The notes below the pieces were generated by a model, which saw only the letters and a program-made list of their open reading frames with translations, searched no databases and had not been told where the DNA came from. A stretch of DNA of 64,000 nucleotides from Anastrepha obliqua (taxonomy: Eukaryota; Arthropoda; Insecta; Diptera; Tephritidae), in the NCBI RefSeq assembly GCF_027943255.1, contig NC_072894.1, positions 135,089,601 to 135,153,600 on the forward strand, in the 5' to 3' direction. How positions within the stretch are numbered: position 1 is the stretch's first letter; the number at the start of each line of letters is the position of its first letter. Shown here in pieces: positions 33,914-46,204 of this stretch. The position numbers were made by a program, and so were the translations under genes.

Positions 33914-36060
33914 GTCAATAGTTTAAATTTTAGGTTGATTTTTTATGTATACCAACTTTATTTTCTAGAATTACAAGAAGATGTAGTGCCAGAAGAATTT
34001 GCCTTACTATGAACAAGAAAATCAAATAAATTGATGTTAGCAAATATATAAGAAAACTCCTAAACCGCCCAAATCGTCTATCGTACACGCAATCGGCATT
34101 TAACGTCAGGAATCACGAGATCATGCGTTAGAAGGAGATACGTAGATCATAAATAACCCATTCCGCGAGCTAACAAGCAGCTAAATTATTGTTTGGCTTA
34201 AGCCAATAAGCGATTCAGGGATAAAACTTATTTATAAAAGAAAATCGATTTATCCATAGGTGGTTAATGCTTTAGTAGAGAATTCTTTCGTTCCTACTCT
34301 CTAAAGAAATTGATTCAAGTTTGACCTAAATGGATAGTTCATGAGTCATATAATGACTTGATTTGTATTTATCCCTGCGCTTAAATCAAATTGATGTTTA
34401 AATACCCTGTAGAGCTCGGGTAAAAATGAAGAGCCCAAAAGCTTCACCGACGTCTTACTACCAGAGTGTGAAATGTGTTTAATTAGTTGAAATGTCGCTA
34501 AGATAACCAATCGACTATTACGTTGGTGACTGAAACCACAGCTTTGAAAATAATATAGGGACTGGCGTCTAATCCAAAACTAAAAACAGTTCAGAGAGAA
34601 AACTCTGCGCCTAACTTTTCATCTAACTTTGAGTAATCAATAACAAAACTTTACCTAACAGAAATCCTAAAATTGTTCGGCGTTTCTCATTAGCGCCGCA
34701 TTTATGCTTTTCGCATTACTTATGCGTTTGTCTCTAAAAAAAAAAAACAAATAATAAAATCAATAAAAAAGGACCATTCAAAGTAATCTGAAGCATTCAG
34801 GTGGAAATAAAGTGATTATGAAAAATAAAAAGAACGCAATCAAGACAATAAAAACAAAATAAACAGACGAACACGTTCAGTAATCAATTGCAAAAACAAA
34901 GCTTCCCTAAATCGTGCTTGCTGCTTTTGATGTTGCAACAAGTCATTGCAACCAGTTTTCTATTCTTGTTGCTCCCAACATAAACATTCTGCTTAAGAGA
35001 AAACTTTGTTTACATACCGCATTTTTGTGGAGGCAAACGCCAACACACCACCAACACTGGGCTCTGCAAAGCGGCAGCGGCAACAACACATCAGAGGAGT
35101 CATTTAAAAAGACGCCAAAGGAAAATAAGCAACTGAAAGGAGTAAATGTTAAAGGAAAGCCAAAGTGTGAGTGGAATACAAAAGCCAAAAACAAGAGTGA
35201 CTGACTGTAGCGCGGGTGGGAGCATGCAATGCACACTGAGACACTCAACAAAAAATGTATAGCAAAGCACTTCACATATTCAGGCCTAAAGATTTACCTA
35301 CACAAATGCATAGGTATGTATGTATGCTCGTGTGTGGGCCTGCTCGGGCACTGGCGCTGCGCAAAGTCAAAATCGCACTTACGTGATATGTTTACACAGT
35401 GTTGCATTTTTATGCATGTTCATTACATACGTCCGTGTGAGCCTTGTGTAAATGTGCGTTAGTAGGTATGCATTTGCCTCCGACGATATGCGTAACTGTG
35501 TCTTAAAAAACTAAACGCCCTTGACCGTCGTTGTCGTGGAAACATCCTAGTGTACATACACTCATACATGCATACATTCATATACTTGTATGTGTATTGA
35601 AGGTGTTTGTGGCTTTTGTCGTGTCGTAGTTTTCGTTTTAGCAGCTGCAAAAATAAACTCACCGCAAGACGCATCAAACAAAGATACTCAACGAATATGT
35701 GAGCAAAAAGCAAAAAACAAAGTTTTAACAAGGCAAAGTGCAACACTAAAGTCGACGCAGAATGCAGTGCAGTGAAGTGCAACTAAACGAGGCACACTTT
35801 GGTCGCATGCATGCGTGCGGTGAATAGACATACATCCACACACACATAAATATCAGCTGGAGGTGCATGTGGATACACTTCTGAAAAATAACTAGCGACT
35901 TATGGTAGCATGGAAAGTGCGGTAGGGAGTAGCTAAGTTGATCTGTTTGGCATGAGTGCATGCAGTATGAGCCGTAGAGATTTAGAGGAAATATTAATTT
36001 TAGCAAAATGAGAATTTCATGTTCCTGTCTTAAGGACTAAGGAATATATTATAATATAAT
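33914..36060. other. Non-coding stretch with ATGT tracts
   Basis: No host gene recognised. The frames at 34914-35275 and 35459-35782 overlap on opposite strands and include repeat-like Cys/His/Tyr-rich text. ATACA/TGTATG patches occur at 35310-35330 and 35555-35595. Nothing supports a gene. Confidence 0.45.
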
Positions 36061-36089
36061 TCTCGAAGTGCCTTTGGGCCTAAGTATAC

Positions 36090-36275
36090 CACCCTCCATT
36101 CTCTCTGTCTCTGTATCTGTCTCTATCTCTGTCTGTATCTTAATCTTAATCTTAATCTCTATATCTATCTCTATCTCTATCTCTATCGCTATCGTTATCC
36201 CTATCTCTATCTCTATTTCTATCTCCGTCCCTATTTCCTTTTCTATCTCTATCTCTACCGCTATATCTCTTTTTT
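36090..36275. repeat. (CTATCT)n microsatellite
   Basis: Around 185 bp of CTATCT, CTGTAT and TTAATC hexamers. The Ser/Ile-rich 69-residue frame is repeat translation. Confidence 0.95.
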
Positions 36276-36381
36276 AATAGGTGGAAAGCATCGACAGCCT
36301 ATAGTCATTATAACCGTCAGTGTCGGACTTTAACCCGAACTAGAACCCCCTCTTTTCCGAACGGTTGCTCCGTCCTTGCCG

Positions 36382-36910
36382 TTAAGTGATCCGTCGGGAG
36401 GCTGTTAGGGAGTATGTTAACTCAAATAAGTCAGTCTCTGTCAGTACAAGAATCTGTCTGGTTTTCGTCTGGAGATCAACCTGTAGTTGGCGCAGGTTCA
36501 CATTTCCGACCGATTCTACATCACGCAGCGTTTTCATTATGTGCGCTACTACACCAGTTAATGCTCGCCATTTTCCAAATTTATTGCACATTTGCATCCT
36601 AAGGTTAGCCTCTGTGGAATGCTCACCAAAAACCCCGCAAAGATCTTCCCTTTCGGTGTCGAAACGCGGGCACCGGAATAGCACAGCGTTGCACTCCCTG
36701 GTTCGACAGGGCAGGCCGGGCAAAAGGGGTCGTTTTGAAATATAAAGGGATATAGATACTCTTTAAAACATACGGCAGTTGCGTCACGTAGAAGTCACCT
36801 TCTAAGCATACTTCCTTCGACACCCGCTGCTGCCACACTCTGATGGTTCGCTTCCTCTCTCTTTTTTAATAACACTGCGCGGTATTTCTCGCGCTTGATT
36901 ATACAGCCTC
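36382..36910 (-). pseudogene. R1-like non-LTR retrotransposon C-terminal region
   Basis: The minus strand reads EGDFYVTQLPYVLKEYLYPF by joining two short frames, then CPACP, ECNAVLFRCPRFDTERED, WRALTGVVAHIMKTLRD and ESV. The end of R1-clade ORF2 has the order LTQ.LSGHG.FR.YL, CP.C, EDAEH..F.CPRF, W..V......I...LR. The Cys-His motif is damaged: the frame shifts around it and the His is replaced. Only the C-terminal third of the RT protein remains. Confidence 0.8.
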
Positions 36911-37755
36911 CGCAGCTCTTTGACCAAGAGATCTATAGGGATTTTCTTTGGGATAAGCGCACGTCATTCTAAGCGTGCTTAGTGTGTGTGTGGTTCTTAT
37001 TTCTTTCATCCACGACTTTTTTGCATTTACCTAGATCGACGTATATGCGTATATAATAACGGATGTGGTGAAAATTGAAATCAGCTGTCGTTTTTCTTCC
37101 CGAGGTCCTCCTATATAAGTCTTCAAAGCACACTGTATACTAGCTGCGCTTTTTTGCTGACTGCCTGCCTCCCTCCCTGTCTCCAACCCTTTCGCTATCT
37201 CTCCCTTTATCTCTAATTCCATCTCCATCTTTATTCCCATCTCTGAATCAACCTCTTTCTTTGTCCTTTTCTCTGCCTTTTATCTTTCTCCCTCTTACCT
37301 CTTCCCTTTCTCTCTCCTTATCTACCTCTTCATGCATCTGTTCTCTCTAATAATTTCTCTGTGATTATAACAGTATAAAAAATACTCCGTGGACCTATTT
37401 ATTATTATGTTTTGCAGAATTCTGCTGGAGCGAAAATCTTGGTCGGTTCGAATACAGTAGGCACGGCGATCGTTCGTACACCTCTATCTAAATCTGTAGC
37501 TATCATAGCACTAAAACCAAGTGAATCTTGAATTTCCTAATGAAGTCATAATAAAGTAAGAAAAAAATTCAATTCATTTCGTTTTATTATTTCCAGCATT
37601 CCTTCTACTTACTAACTCCAGTCAAGCATTTATTTCTACGTTGGCAAATCACTTGCGCTTTTTCATCAGCTGTGTGCTTCCGCGCACATACCTCCATACA
37701 TAAATACTTTTAAAGACCAACGTAAAATAGTGCAAAAAAATGGCTACCCATAAAA
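36911..37755. other. Non-coding stretch with CT-rich tract
   Basis: A pyrimidine-rich degenerate TCTCCCTTT-type tract runs from 37160 to 37350. Nothing else is recognised. Confidence 0.5.
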
Positions 37756-37759
37756 AATT

Positions 37760-38530
37760 GCCTACTTAAGCCTGGAGCGCGGCCAAGCACTACAAAGGCA
37801 AATTCAACAGTGCAGCAAAGAAAATCATGACTAGAATGTGTTAGTGAAACGCGAAAACGTAACGAAGAAATTAAAGGAACACACAAATTCAGACTACAAG
37901 TAAAAACTCGTTAAACGACCAGCAAAAAACAAGGAACGATTGCTGTGCAGAGACGATCCGACGAAAGGTAGGAGCAGGCGAGCAAAAAACATTTCAACGC
38001 AGCTGACTGTGAATTTCACGCCCTCACGCAGGCGATCCACCAACTTTACAAATGATGGACGTTGTGCAGTCGCGCAACGCAAAAACCCAAAACTTAGCCA
38101 CAACATACAAAAAGGCAAAGTTAGGTCGTAGTAGACCCAGCTGAGCGGACGCACGCATTCACCCAACCGACTGTGAGTAGTTCATACAACAAAGGAACTG
38201 AAAGTGGAGAGGAGCGGCGTTAGTGAAGAGAAAGCAGCAGCATTGAGTTGAGATGCGACAGCGGGACCGACACGCTTTGTCAATGCCAAAGTGACAGCGC
38301 GTCGGGCTTCCCGTTTACGCCCACGCGCGCGTTCAAGCTCAAGCTCATTAAAACAGAAAAAGAGCAGATGAACAAAAGAGCTGACAAACGAACGAGTGGT
38401 GGAGTCGAAGAACTAAAATGTAATGTGCTGATAAAAAAATAACAAAGGAGAAACAAAAGTAAAAAAAAAAAGGAAAACATTCTGGAGCCACATTGTAGTG
38501 GAATAATCAACAAAGCAAAAAATTATGCAG
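37760..38530 (+). promoter_or_regulatory. A-rich, T-poor tract, possible 5'UTR exon
   Basis: Unlike its flanks, this 770-bp tract is rich in A, G and C but poor in T on the plus strand, with many AAAC, GCAAC and CAAAG words and ATGs followed quickly by stops. Long fly 5'UTR exons often look like this. A GTGAGT donor-like site follows at 38171-38176 (CGACTGTGAGTAG). No TATA or initiator can be assigned firmly. The 63- and 64-residue frames show no homology. This is inference from composition only. Confidence 0.3.
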
Positions 38531-38870
38531 GCACGAAACGAACTCTGGAGGCGAGCAACCGCAGAAAACGAGTTGCCACATTATTGATGTGTATATTAAA
38601 CGCGCGTTTTGAATGATAAAACGAGTATTGATTTGATATTTTTTAAGAATTCAGAATTTAGTGAAAATTTTAAGAAGAGAACTTGAATGCAAATTCTATT
38701 ATATTATAATTTCCACAATTGGCTATTCCCTTTCCAGATGAGCACCCGAACATCCGCCATATGACAAAATGTTTAATAGCCCGTAACATTTATTCTGAAA
38801 ATATCTCTGCTCAGACTCTTTGCACGCAATTGCAACTTAAACTGAGATTTAGATTTCGCTTCCTTCAGGA
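38531..38870. other. Short non-coding gap
   Basis: AT-rich, with nothing recognised. Confidence 0.4.
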
Positions 38871-38874
38871 CTTC

Positions 38875-39125
38875 ATTGGAGGGCATGCTGGAGGTAAAAT
38901 TGGCATATATATATATATAATGTTTGGCCGAGCTCCTCCTCCTATTTGTGGTGTGCGTCTTGATGTTGTTCCACAAATGGAGGGCCCTACAGTTTCAAGC
39001 CGACTCCGAACGGCAGATATTTTTATGATGAGCTTTTTCATGGCAGAAATACGCTCGGAGGTTTGCCATTGCCTGCCGAGGGGCGACCGCTATTAGAAAA
39101 ATGTTTTTATTAATTTTGATTTCAC
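38875..39125 (+). repeat. SINE-like dispersed repeat, copy 2 (longest)
   Basis: It contains GGCCGAGCTCCTCCTCCTAT, CGTCTTGATGTTGTTCCACA, CCTACAGTTTCAAGCCGACT, CGAACGGCAGAT, AGCTTTTTCATGGCAGAAAT, CGGAGGTTTGCCATTGCCTG, GGGGCGACCGCTATTAGAAA and CACCGAGATTCG. The end resembles a Pol III B box (GATTCGAAC) in other copies. The 125-residue frame across it is not a gene. It is the best template in the window for recognising the other copies. Confidence 0.85.
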
Positions 39126-39355
39126 CGAGATTCGTAAAATTGTAAATACTGGCATATCCTGATAAAATAAAATGTGACGCTAATATTATGGAACTTCTTT
39201 CATGGGACTCGGATGATTAGTGTTGAGGCTGCAATTTCTTTTAATTTCATTTATCAAGTCTATAATTACAAAACACCACAGACTAGGCTTTGATAAAATT
39301 AGATATCTATGAAGAATGCCAAATGAAAGAATTTCAAAAAACAGTATTTACTTTA
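39126..39355. other. Short non-coding gap
   Basis: AT-rich, with nothing recognised. Confidence 0.4.
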
Positions 39356-39359
39356 CGTC

Positions 39360-39580
39360 CAATAGGAGGAAAAAACGAGGCCGACTAAGAAAAATATGAC
39401 ATTCACGTCAAAGCAGACTTGAACGTAATGAACGTTCGTAATTGAAAAAATGTAGCAAAAGATGGAGAGAACTGGAGGAAGATTGTTGATGAAGCTATGG
39501 TCCACCAAAGACTACGAACAAAAGAAGAAGATAAAGAGATCTTTGAAGAGCGGAATCAAAAGCGAATACTTTTATTAGTT
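39360..39580 (+). pseudogene. Non-LTR retrotransposon C-terminal tail
   Basis: KKRGRPRKKYDIHVKADLNV then MNVRN, KRWRELEE and, after a frameshift, KIVDEAMVHQRLRTKEEDKE. This matches the GRPR.RW...V..DL..L.VRN...WR.IVDEA..H..L tail of non-LTR elements. No RT domain is left. Confidence 0.6.
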
Positions 39581-39925
39581 TAAGAAAGGGTCTAGTAATG
39601 GATATGCCATTTAAATAATTAAAAGTTTAACACGCAACGAAAAGTGAAAATCCAAGATCCTTTTTGGAGCATTGACGCTTACCTATTCCAGTAGATCTGG
39701 ACGAGTAATGAGACCTCAAACAATGTCATGGATACCATCAGTGGGCACGTTATAGCCCTTGATAAAAGTGATTATATGCCTTGAGAAAAATTATTCTAAA
39801 TTTATTAGCATACACCAGACCCTATAAGATAGCTCCACAAAATGAAGAGACTGCAGAATAAACCCAGCAAAACTACATTGAACTCTTTCAATCCTTTGGG
39901 AATAAAATAAATAAATTGGATTCTA
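39581..39925. other. Short non-coding gap
   Basis: AT-rich, with nothing recognised. Confidence 0.4.
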
Positions 39926-39959
39926 AATTACTGAGTCATACACTGCCTTTGGCCTAACT

Positions 39960-40740
39960 TAAGAATTATAAAACGCCTTCTCGTATAAGGATACTTAAAG
40001 TTCCGTAATAAAGGCGTGGGTACCACGGCTAACGAGACCTCTAACTCTTTAGCTAGGATGAGATCTGAGGCCAACTTCTTTGGCCCGAAGCCCATTCTGT
40101 CACTCCCTTCTGCAGCCATCAAAGTCATGATTAGCAAACAGGATACTTCAACTCACAAGCGAGCTTGGCAGGCTGAGAGAGGCCGCAGATGGACAACACT
40201 GATGTTGCCTGTCATGCCCGGCCGACTGTCGCAGATCCTCCTGTCATTAAGCAGAACGAACTGTAGGCAGCTGGTTGGACTGCTAACGGGCCATATCCTA
40301 TGGACAAAGCGCATAGAAAAGATAGGCATCTCAGACAGTGCACTCTGCCAAGCGTGCCAAGCATGTGGAGAGGAGGATGAGACGGCGGGCCACTTTCTGT
40401 GCATCTGTCTGCCCGGCCTTCGCTCGAATTAGGCTTGAGGTCTTTGTCAATGATGTGTTAATGAGCAAGCACCTTCGCTACGAGGGCAGTACATTGGACT
40501 GAATGTTATCTGAGTGCTGTATTTGTCAGTTTATCCCGCCAAAAATAAAAAACACGAAAAGCAAAGGAGGACCCTGATTCAGAAACAACGCTTATATAGA
40601 TCCCTAAATTTATTAAGAGCAGAAAGACGGCCACACCGGGTTAGGTTGAGATAAATGGCTGCCCAAACGAGGACCCATTTGAACAAAGGATCCAACTCGC
40701 CCATTGTGATATCACACAGCGGAAAAACAGAGGGGGAAAA
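39960..40740 (+). pseudogene. Non-LTR RNase H tail and 3'UTR (jockey/R1-group)
   Basis: The frame 40016-40432 reads TTANETSNSLARMRSEANFF then GPKPILSLPS, LSLSRTNCRQLVGLLTGHIL, IGISDSALCQAC, GEEDETAGHFLC. It contains the end of RNase H (GNE..D.LAR.GS), the LTGH segment and the C-x2-C...H-x4-C motif. A small internal duplication CQACQACG changes the Cys spacing. After a stop at 40430 the 3' part includes GGTTAGGTTGAG, GGCTGCCCAAACGAGG and CCCATTGTGATATCACA (40641-40716), a 3'UTR type common in brachyceran non-LTR elements. The RT domain is missing. Confidence 0.8.
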
Positions 40741-43635
40741 CTAAATAAAAATTGAAAAGGGGGAAGAAAGAAGAACTAAGGACAACTAACGGACATTGCC
40801 CGGGAGGGACACCCATCTAATTTGACAGCTGCGGCTTTGTTGGTCTCAGAAGTTCGCTCCAACCAAGAAGTTCCGGCCAGACCAAAGCCATCCTTAGTTA
40901 TAGCATTGCCTGCAAATTGACAAGCTGTTAGTGCAACTGATCCTTTTCGTCATGCTAATCCGCCGGAGATTTAAGCAGACGAGCTAAATACATCATCTTA
41001 ATGCTTCCGGTAGTGCCAGCCGTATTTTGGATGCTGACTGCAAAATATAGGAAGATAGTGAGTATAAGAGGAAGAACTACCTGATAATTTTTAGAAACCA
41101 AGGTATGCCAATTAAATCCCTTGCAACCTTCTAATTTTCCACTTTTGCTTCTAACCATTGCGTACGTGCTGGCAACGTCTGTATTTGCACAAACAAGCAT
41201 TGAAGTAAAGGAGTGAGCAAGTGAGGAGAATACACACCTACATACATACGTATATAGAGGCACAACCACAGGACCTTTGGCAACAACGAGAGCAAAGCGA
41301 CAACTTGAACAACCACAATAACAACAACATGTTGCTAACAATTTTTTGTGCCAGCTTGCCACATTTATTTTCAGCAACGCTCTTACTGCTCATACTCGTA
41401 TTTACGGTTTTTATATCTGCACGCCTTTTTTGCCTCTTGATATGGGCACGCCAGTTCACCACTTTTTATTAAGCACATTGAAGTTTATTTTCACTCCTAA
41501 AATATCTGTTTACAAACACATACATACATACCATACATACATACATATATATTGCATATGTGTAAGTACATACTGTATATCTGACTTCAATTGCCATCTG
41601 CCTGCATTTTATTGTTGGCTGCTGCATTCCAGCCGCCGCCGCCGACGACTTGGCTAGCTGACGGCAGTGTGCCGTTTTTGTGTTGTGCCTTCACAGTTCA
41701 GTGTTTTATTGTTTTTTTATTGTAGTAGTTGTAGTAGTTGAAACGATGACGGTGATATCCTTGAACGAGATCATCAATCTTTTTTTGCTGCGCAAGCAAC
41801 TCGACTTGCTTTAGCGCTTTTTACGTTGTTTTCCTTATCTTCCCTTCTCCGCGCTTTTCACTTCTGCTTGCTTTACAATAAAGTTTTTTCTTGCACTGTG
41901 TTGGTCCAGTTCGCTTAGCTTGCTCCACCCTCTCTCCACACCTTCCAGCTACGTACTTTGGCCTTTTGCGCATTATGCCCTTTTTTCAAAGCATCATTTT
42001 TTCAGCTGTTACACCTTTTTAGTTGGCCTGTAAAGTGCCTTTCTTTTTACGTTTTTTTTTTTATTTTTTTTTTTTGTTTTTCTACACTTTCAGCGTTTTT
42101 TTATGCACAAAAGTTACCCTTTTTTTTGTTTTTTTGTTTGCACGTTTTCACGATTTCTCGATTTCTCTTTGTTTTCACACCAGTTTCACGTTGGTCGTTT
42201 AGTGCTTGTTCGGCTTTTGGTTCCTTAGCGAAATTTCTCCTTTTTCTGCCCTTACCTTCCGGCCGCACTTAACTTCTTTGTTGGTGGCTTTGTAGTATTT
42301 GTTCAGTTGCTGCTTTTCCTAGTATTGTTTGCATAGTAATTGTTGGTTTTATGCTTTTTGGTTTTATTGCTGTTGTTGTTACTGTTACTGTTGGTGCATG
42401 CAATGACCTCGAACTTGCCCCCAAAAGTGGCGGGTGTGGGTTTGTGTTCATTTGCCTGCATTTCCATTTGTCTTGCCTTCGTTTTTCGTCATCTTATTTG
42501 CTCGTTTTTATTACCACCTCCTCGGTTGGCTCTTTGTGTTAGTGTGACAGTGCAAAGTTTCTTTGTTGTTTGCCCACGCTGATTTAAATATTTAGGTTCA
42601 ACGAGTTCACGTTGCGAAAAGTCCATTAAATGGGTATACATACGCGCACCATAGAATTGAAATGAAAACACTGACATATTGAGGTCAGAAGTTAGGAGCA
42701 GAGGATGTTTGTTTTTTCCTTTCTTAAATGCTATTTTCTGCCCCTAAAAACTATTGAGTTGCAAAAGTTGTATCATAAAATTTCATCAAAGCATTTCACT
42801 TAACTACCATAAGCAAGTGGACAAGAAAAACGTACAGTCATTTATTTCGACTGATTTTTTTCTTCGATGGACTCATTTGCCGAAGCGCTTCCTGAGACCC
42901 ATTTTATCAAAGCTGTCGCAAACAAAACGCCTATCAAAAACTAAGATGTTGGTTATCAGTCCTATAAAAGTAGCTTAGATTCCTATCAATTATCGTTTGG
43001 TTAAGGAAGGTGAAGGTACCTCAAAATACTCCAGCTTTACTGAGTGAAGGTACAAATCAACAGTAAACTGTCACAAGCTCGATCTGTCACCTGGAAAAAG
43101 AACTGAAACAGAAACTCACCGAGTGCAAAGAGATGGGTTAACCAATGGAACCAAATATATCCATTATCAGCCGCTTTTTCAATATTTGGCAAATCATAAT
43201 TACCAATAAAAATAAAAATGCTTTCTGAAAAGTTCAGCTGTCATGCCTTTACTGTGCACCTCTTTAAGAAATTTAATTATACTTGTAATTCTATGAAAAT
43301 AATCTTTACAGTCGTACGAAGGTCTTCATGTGAACTTATAATCGGAAAATAATCGTAATATTCAGAGAAGAGTCATGTATTTTCTTCAATATCTGTTTGT
43401 AGTTTCAAGCTCAGGTAATAAACCCCGTTAGCGATTTGTCTTTTTTGGCTTGTTAGTCAGAAACCGTACAGATATAGTTCTGAAACCTACTGAAAATTAA
43501 AAAAAAACTCAATCATAATGCATTCTTTTTCAGAATTGTGTTCTTGAAGTTTTATTTTTTTCAAAAATTGTTATTAAACTTAAGGTAATACTAAAAATTT
43601 TATGAATTATAGTAATAAAATTGTTACTCCAGTGA
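40741..43635. other. Non-coding stretch; T-rich tract 41650-42600
   Basis: No homologous exon found. From about 41650 to 42600 the plus strand is T-rich and A-poor, so the minus strand has the A-rich look also seen at 37760-38530. A 5'UTR exon on the minus strand is possible. Phe/Cys-rich plus frames (41958-42272, 42340-42582) are artefacts of the T content. ATAC tracts occur at 41515-41550. Confidence 0.4.
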
Positions 43636-43639
43636 AGTC

Positions 43640-44105
43640 TATAACCTTATCAAATATTTCAATGGCTTTGAAAATATTTTTGTTTTTTTTTCTTTTTCAT
43701 TGTTTGATTTTTATTCGAATCTAAATATAAAATAAGCGCCTTTAAAAATATTTCAATTTTTTTTCTTTATCAATTCGAATCTAAGTACAAAATAAGCTCC
43801 TTTGAAAACATTAAATAAATTTTTGTTTTCAAAGTTTGCTTTTCATTCGAATCTAAGTATAAAAAACGTGTATTTGAGAATATTTTACGAATTTTTATTT
43901 GATGTTTGCCTTTTATTCTAATCTAAGTATAAAATAAGGGCCTTTGAAAATATTTTATAATTTTTTCTCTTTTTCAATGTTTGCTTTTTATTATTTTTTT
44001 ATGTTTTTTTTTTATTTTTAATTTCTTAAAATAAGCGCCTTTGAAAAAATTAATTTTTTTTTTTCAAAGTTTGCTCTTTATTCGAATCTAAGTATAAAAT
44101 AAGGG
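43640..44105. repeat. Tandem array, ~85-bp AT-rich units
   Basis: Six or so units share TTTGCTTTTTATTCGAATCT, then AAGTATAAAATAAG, CGCCTTTGAAAATATTT and a T-rich linker. Unit cores are near 43705, 43770, 43850, 43918, 43985 and 44085. Copies are unevenly decayed, and the fifth lacks the ATTCGAATCTAAG box. Confidence 0.8.
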
Positions 44106-46200
44106 TTTGGCATTAAAACAAATTTGCACAGTCTATTTCTTCGACCATAAAAATCAGCTTAATACTGCCAAGCAATAAATTTGGTGAACGCTTCCAAACC
44201 ATACAAAAACAAACAACAAAGTATTTAAAAATTTGTGAAAGGTCAGAAACACAAAAATCAGCATTAATTATTAAATTTGTCTAGCCAAAAGAAGAACCGG
44301 TTCCACATCTGTGTATCGTTAGAATGTTTAGCGCCATAAATCGTGCGATATACATTTACTTGATGGCTATTTCTAGGTTTTTTTTATTTTTCTTGTTTTA
44401 CTCTTTTTATTTTTCGCTCTTTTTTATTATTTCGCTCACATATTTGCCGCCCATGCTGTGATTTACCTTCTTTTTTTTCTTTTTTTTCATTTTTTATTTT
44501 TTTTCGTTCTTTTTGCTCTTTTTACGTCCACAAACGAAAAAGAACGGCCTAAAATATTGGACCGAATAAACTTGTTTCTAAAAAATGGAAGCTGATGTGC
44601 AAATAAAAATTATATATAAGAGCTTATTGTAAGCTTCAGTATACGAAGGTATGAAAAATCAATAAAAACTACGAAGCCGGCTGAGCGCGCAATGCAATTC
44701 GGGTATGCGTTTGCCAGTGACTGAGTTCCCCGTACGATTACAGCAATGCACTTTTCAGCGCACACTCACACAGCCATAAAAATGCATATTTGTATGTATG
44801 TACGTATCTGACGTGCTAAGTTGCATTTTCGGGCATTCACGCACACACATTCACATAAACCAATACTTGCAAGGCGGGATTATATTTGCATAGAATATTG
44901 TATATATGTATGTATGTGTGTATGTATTTGCGATGAATAAATTTGTATGAGCTCAGTGCCTTTGTGAGCAGCCCATTATCCTACACCAACCACCAGCAAA
45001 TACTGTTGCTGTTGTTGTGCAAAGTCACAAAAAACAACATAAAAACTTCTCAACCAAGTTAGCTCACAGATCGCCGATTTTTACTACGCGCTTCAGCGTA
45101 GTATGATTTCCATTTGTACCTTTTAAGCCTGTCTGGTATGGGTAAAAAACACATACACATTAGTACACATACACTCACAGAATTTTATTAATTTTTTTTT
45201 TTTTATCCTAACAAAGCACCCACAATCCAAGCGGCCAATAAAACAAATGCGAAGTGTACTAGAAAACTCAGAGGCTAGCGACCAGTCGTGGCTGCATCGT
45301 ATTACAGCAACAACAACAACAGCAACGAGACGGCACGCGACCTCACAGTGCCTGCACTCAGTCAGCACTCAACAACAACAAAAATCCCCACAATGGCTGG
45401 CACTCGTGTCTCTCGCTCTCCGCATATTTTGTGCTCGAAATCTAAATTTCAAGTTCGTGAATTTTTTTCTTTTAATTTCTTTAACTTTTTATCATAACTT
45501 TTTCCTGAGCATCCAACATAGAACTTTTTGGTCTTTCTGAATTTTTTTGTATCAGAATTTTTTAATTCTTCTTTTTTTATTTTTTTTTTCACAAGCTCTG
45601 CGAGTTGGTTCCTGGTATAATTTTGTGGTAGTTGTTTTGTTGTTGATTTTAGTGAATTGGCGCTGCTTTTGCCTTGATTTACTTTTTGTTCGCCTGTACT
45701 ACGCTTTGCAGTTGGTTAGTATTTGCTTCGTTTAATTTCTTTTTCGCTTACCTGACACGTTTCAGATTTTATATTTTTATTAGTTGCCTGGCATTTGGCA
45801 AGACCTTGCCGTGCCTTATATTTTGCCATACTTTGTTTTAGTTCTCAATTCTTTTTTATTACTACTTTCGAGAGAAGAAATAAAAATGCAACAAAATTGT
45901 TAATAAAATGAAGCGAAGGTGTAGAATAATATGAGGTAAAATAAGAAGCTAGAAGTCAGTCCAGATGAAAAGGTAATCGAAATGGCTAAAAGAAACTGCA
46001 AAAATCTTTTGAGGTCAGCTGGCAAATAAAAAATGCAAAACACGGAGGAGGAGTGAGTTTTTTTAAGAGTATCATGAAAGGACCAAAATAAAAATGAAAT
46101 TACAATATTACAACAAATATGTATTCTTTCAGTAAGACAAATTAAAAAAAGAAACAAAAAAACACAAGTTAAAATAAAACCAAATAAAACTTAATTAAAT
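44106..46200. other. Non-coding stretch
   Basis: T-rich and ATGT-rich DNA. A CAACAACAACAACAGCAAC run occurs at 45307-45325. Opposite-strand frames at 45123-45540 have no domain. Nothing is recognised as a gene. Confidence 0.45.
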
Positions 46201-46204
46201 AAAA

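Noticed and set aside
38719..39096. 125-residue ORF
   Set aside because: Most of it is translation of the SINE-like repeat that occurs four times in the window.
41958..42582. Phe/Cys-rich plus-strand ORFs
   Set aside because: They result from the T-rich composition. The strand asymmetry is more interesting than the frames.
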